A stretch of DNA of 6,394 nt, taken from contig USJB01000076.1 in assembly GCA_900554905.1 (NCBI GenBank), positions 1 through 6,394 of the forward strand, read 5' to 3'. This document shows positions 5,433 through 6,394 of this stretch, in pieces. The DNA comes from an uncultured Collinsella sp. (GTDB lineage: Bacteria > Actinomycetota > Coriobacteriia > Coriobacteriales > Coriobacteriaceae). The notes under the pieces were generated by a model, which saw nothing but the letters and a program-made list of their open reading frames with translations, did not search any database and had not been told where the DNA came from. The position numbers and the translations under genes are program-made. The first letter of the stretch is position 1; each line of letters starts with the position of its first letter.

Positions 5433-6394
5433 TTAGAACAGGCCGGTGATGTTGCCGTCGTTGTCGACGTCGATGTTCTCGGCCGCGGGAACCTTGGGCA
5501 GGCCCGGCATGGTCAGAACGCTGCCGGTCAGCGCGACCACAAAGTGGGCACCGGCGGAAACCTTGAGCTCGCGCACGGTGATGCGGAAGCCCTCGGGAGC
5601 GCCCAGCGCCTTAGCGTTGTCGCTAAAGCTGTACTGCGTCTTGGCCACGCATACCGGCAGGTTGCCAAAGCCGTTCTCGCGCAGCTCGGCAAGCTGACGC
5701 TTGGCGGCCGGCGTAAAGTCAACGCCGTCGGCGCGGTAAACCTTGGTGGCAACAGCATCGAGGGCGTCGGCCACATCGGCACCGTCCTCGTAGGCAAACT
5801 TGAGCTCGCTCGGCTGCTCGATCAAGCGCATGACCTCATCGGCCAGGTCGAGCGCGCCCTCGCCGCCCTTGGCCCAGACCTCGGAAAGCTTAACGTTGAC
5901 ACCCAGCTTCTGGCACTCGGACTCGATGAGCGCAAGCTCGGCCTCGGTGTCCGTCGGGAAGCGGTTGATGGCGACCACGCAGGGCAGACCGTAGACGTTC
6001 TGGATATTGTCGACGTGGCGCAGCAGGTTGGGCATACCGGCCTTAAGGGCCTCGAGGTTTTCCTCGTTAAGATCGGCCTTGGCAACACCGCCGTTGTACT
6101 TAAGAGCGCGAGCGGTCGCGACGACCACGACGGCGTTGGGACGAACGCCCGTCATGCGGCACTTGATGTCGAGGAACTTCTCGGCACCCAGATCGGCACC
6201 GAAGCCGGCCTCGGTAATGGCAACATCGCCAAAGCGCATCGCCATACGCGTGGCCATGATGGAGTTGCAGCCGTGGGCGATATTGGCGAAGGGACCGCCG
6301 TGGACAAACGCGGGCGTGCCCTCGAGCGTTTGCACCAGGTTGGGCTTGAGCGCGTCCTTAAGCAACGCGGCCATGGCACCCTGGGCCTTAAGGT
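5433..6394 (-). CDS. fhs: Formate--tetrahydrofolate ligase, C-terminal part
   Basis: The gene enters from the right edge; 319 codons and a stop are present of a family usually near 555 residues. The enzyme joins formate to tetrahydrofolate using ATP, giving 10-formyl-THF for purine synthesis, Met-tRNA formylation and, in acetogens, the methyl branch of carbon fixation; it is cytosolic. Visible conserved stretches, numbered within the fragment, are TPAFVHGGPFANIAHGCNS (26-44), TEAGFGADLGAEKF (60-73), VATARALKYNGG (91-102, matching the family's second signature), VVAINRFPTDT, and the C-terminus TMPGLPKVPAAENIDVD...GLF. The N-terminal half with the nucleotide loop lies outside the window. The frame is continuous and codon use is strongly GC-biased, as expected for a well-expressed housekeeping gene. 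It is followed by its own terminator. Confidence 0.97.
   Translation of the reverse strand, partial: LKAQGAMAALLKDALKPNLVQTLEGTPAFVHGGPFANIAHGCNSIMATRMAMRFGDVAITEAGFGADLGAEKFLDIKCRMTGVRPNAVVVVATARALKYNGGVAKADLNEENLEALKAGMPNLLRHVDNIQNVYGLPCVVAINRFPTDTEAELALIESECQKLGVNVKLSEVWAKGGEGALDLADEVMRLIEQPSELKFAYEDGADVADALDAVATKVYRADGVDFTPAAKRQLAELRENGFGNLPVCVAKTQYSFSDNAKALGAPEGFRITVRELKVSAGAHFVVALTGSVLTMPGLPKVPAAENIDVDNDGNITGLF

Overview
The window looks like chromosomal DNA from a high-GC Gram-positive anaerobe, most likely a Coriobacteriia member such as Collinsella. This is inferred from strong GGAGG-type ribosome binding sites, GC-rich codon choice, a formate--tetrahydrofolate ligase gene, and the style of the surface-anchored and SHOCT-domain proteins. 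The sequence alone does not prove a genus.

Layout from left to right. (1) 1-212, minus strand: the 5' part of a small gene resembling a PH-like-fold protein, running off the left edge. (2) 378-746, plus strand: a HicB-like antitoxin with a C-terminal helix-turn-helix. It is cut short by an in-frame TGA, and its missing tail is still readable at 747-830. The bases just upstream hold what may be the shattered 3' end of a hicA toxin gene. (3) 925-1392, minus: a 155-residue protein with a C-terminal SHOCT motif, in a stretch visibly poorer in GC. (4) 1465-2838, minus: a protein with two N-terminal zinc ribbons. Its last ~56 codons (1508-1678) lie in the -1 frame because one base appears to be missing near 1678. 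A perfect inverted repeat sits over its probable promoter. (5) 3057-4238, plus: a cation diffusion facilitator with a long C-terminal extension, transcribed divergently from the zinc-ribbon gene. (6) 4251-5252, minus: a single-pass membrane protein with a disordered N-terminal side, a PASTA-like outer domain and a heptad-repeat tail. It converges on the transporter with a 12-base gap. (7) 5433-6394, minus: the C-terminal 319 codons of formate--tetrahydrofolate ligase, followed by a clear intrinsic terminator.

The genes do not form one obvious pathway. Fhs is one-carbon housekeeping and the CDF protein is metal efflux. The zinc-ribbon, SHOCT and PH-like proteins are poorly characterised families. 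The HicB locus looks like a decaying toxin-antitoxin remnant. No RNA gene, CRISPR array, insertion sequence or prophage was seen. I found no convincing new multi-gene system. The most interesting points are the antitoxin with its nonsense codon, the palindromic operator candidate at 2867-2885, and the modular membrane protein with repeated Thr-x-Val motifs.
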